A stretch of 36,960 nucleotides of DNA from Clostridia bacterium (GTDB taxonomy: Bacteria > Bacillota > Clostridia > TANB77 > UBA1234). Each line of letters opens with the position of its first letter. The first letter of the stretch is position 1. Below the pieces are notes generated by a model. The model made no database searches. It saw only the letters and a list, made by a program, of their open reading frames with translations, and was not told where the DNA came from. Where the stretch lies: NCBI GenBank assembly GCA_900753975.1, contig CAAEBC010000043.1:1-36960 (forward strand), in the 5' to 3' direction. A program made the position numbers and the translations under genes. Positions 36,641-36,960 of the stretch are shown here, piece after piece.

Positions 36641-36800
36641 GAATTTGATTTTAGATTTTCATTAAAATGTATTTGGTGTACTGTCGTAATTTGTTTTTAA
36701 ATTTTCAACAAAGTTGTATTTAACATTATTATAATTTACCATATAAAATTTATTTACTATATTGTTTGAATTTATTTTTAAGTTTGTTGTAAAAATTATA
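36641..36800. repeat. Degenerate tandem repeat in the gap after tuf
   Basis: AATTTGATTTTAGATTTTCA (36642-36661) recurs 46 bp later as AATTTGTTTTTAAATTTTCA (36688-36707), and more weakly near 36733 and 36769. The rest of the 36568-36840 stretch is AT-rich, with a short TA run near 36800, and shows no gene. Confidence 0.4.
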
Positions 36801-36842
36801 TATATATATTTATAAAAATCTCAAAAGTGTTTACAAAAAGTG

Positions 36843-36872
36843 TTGACAAAAGATAAATTTTTATGATATGTT
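36843..36872 (+). promoter_or_regulatory. Predicted promoter of the right-edge gene
   Basis: TTGACA (36843-36848), 18-nt spacer, TATGTT (36867-36872). Confidence 0.45.
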
Positions 36873-36925
36873 ATGAGAAAACAATTTTTTGTAACACCTT
36901 CAGACTAATGACAGGAGGTTGTATC

Positions 36926-36960
36926 ATGGAAAAGCGGATTTTCAAGATTGCTGTGACTGG
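36926..36960 (+). CDS. Start of a CDS cut by the window edge
   Basis: ATG 36926 follows AGGAGG (36913-36918). Only MEKRIFKIAVTG is visible. A hydrophobic strand ending in Thr-Gly could begin a P-loop or Rossmann domain, but nothing more can be said. The RBS phrase AGGAGGTTGTATCATG closely matches those of the genes at 754 and 27246. Confidence 0.6.
   Translation, partial: MEKRIFKIAVT

Noticed and set aside
1..36960. CRISPR array, prophage or complete transposon
   Set aside because: No regularly spaced identical repeats, no Cas, integrase or transposase genes were seen on either strand.

Overview
The window is AT-rich chromosomal DNA with Gram-positive signals throughout: AGGAGG ribosome binding sites, TTGACA/TATAAT promoters, a CIRCE operator, a BlaI/MecI-type regulator, a monofunctional transglycosylase and a GHKL (AgrC-like) sensor kinase. 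Gene content and base composition fit a low-GC member of the Firmicutes, most likely an anaerobic, gut-type clostridial lineage. The pilin-like protein starting KGISLISLIITIIVIIILA is of a kind I associate with uncultured gut Clostridia. The species cannot be named from this window. No phage module, CRISPR array or intact transposase is visible.

Layout. 1-2.5 kb: an ABC-2 permease (cut by the edge) and a GntR regulator, both with apparent ATT starts; two convergent unrecognised genes; an Hsp20 gene under CIRCE control. 2.6-8.2 kb: an orphan GHKL histidine kinase, a minus-strand NitT/TauT-type ABC importer (ATPase, permease, binding protein) behind a beta-helix acetyltransferase, and a HAD hydrolase. 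8.3-10.3 kb is the most unusual part. A 55-codon ORF carries an (AC)12 tract that encodes His-Thr repeats. Its stop codon lies inside an intrinsic terminator hairpin. A 146-bp nested palindrome and more hairpins follow, then a large pilin-like surface protein. 10.4-17.4 kb: patatin lipase, MscL with a zinc ribbon, polysaccharide deacetylase, a frameshifted ABC-F ATPase, dCMP deaminase and a radical-SAM protein. 17.5-22.5 kb: a MazEF pair with an operator-like promoter, a BlaI repressor with an M56-M23 fusion sensor, a putative small transcript, a GT51 transglycosylase overlapping a divergent kinase-like gene, and an SPFH protein. 22.6-30.4 kb: an Ord-like dehydrogenase with an odd start region, a secreted copper-amine-oxidase-N-domain protein, ispH, tRNA-Pro(CGG), a DUF4435-like TOPRIM protein, proS and a small membrane protein. 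30.5-36.5 kb: prfA and then the str operon rpsL-rpsG-fusA-tuf. A further CDS begins at the right edge.

Working together. Several units concern the envelope: the BlaI/M56-M23 pair, the GT51 enzyme, the deacetylase, MscL, the pilin-like protein and the SPFH protein. The right third is translation machinery. Most transcription units end in clear intrinsic terminators, so operon boundaries are unusually easy to read. Some small unrecognised genes and the ABC importer have visibly more mixed, GC-richer codon use than the A/T-ending housekeeping genes. The best candidate for something undescribed is the AC-repeat ORF and terminator ahead of the pilin-like gene. Only one of the three repeat phases lets a ribosome reach the terminator, which suggests a phase-variable attenuator.
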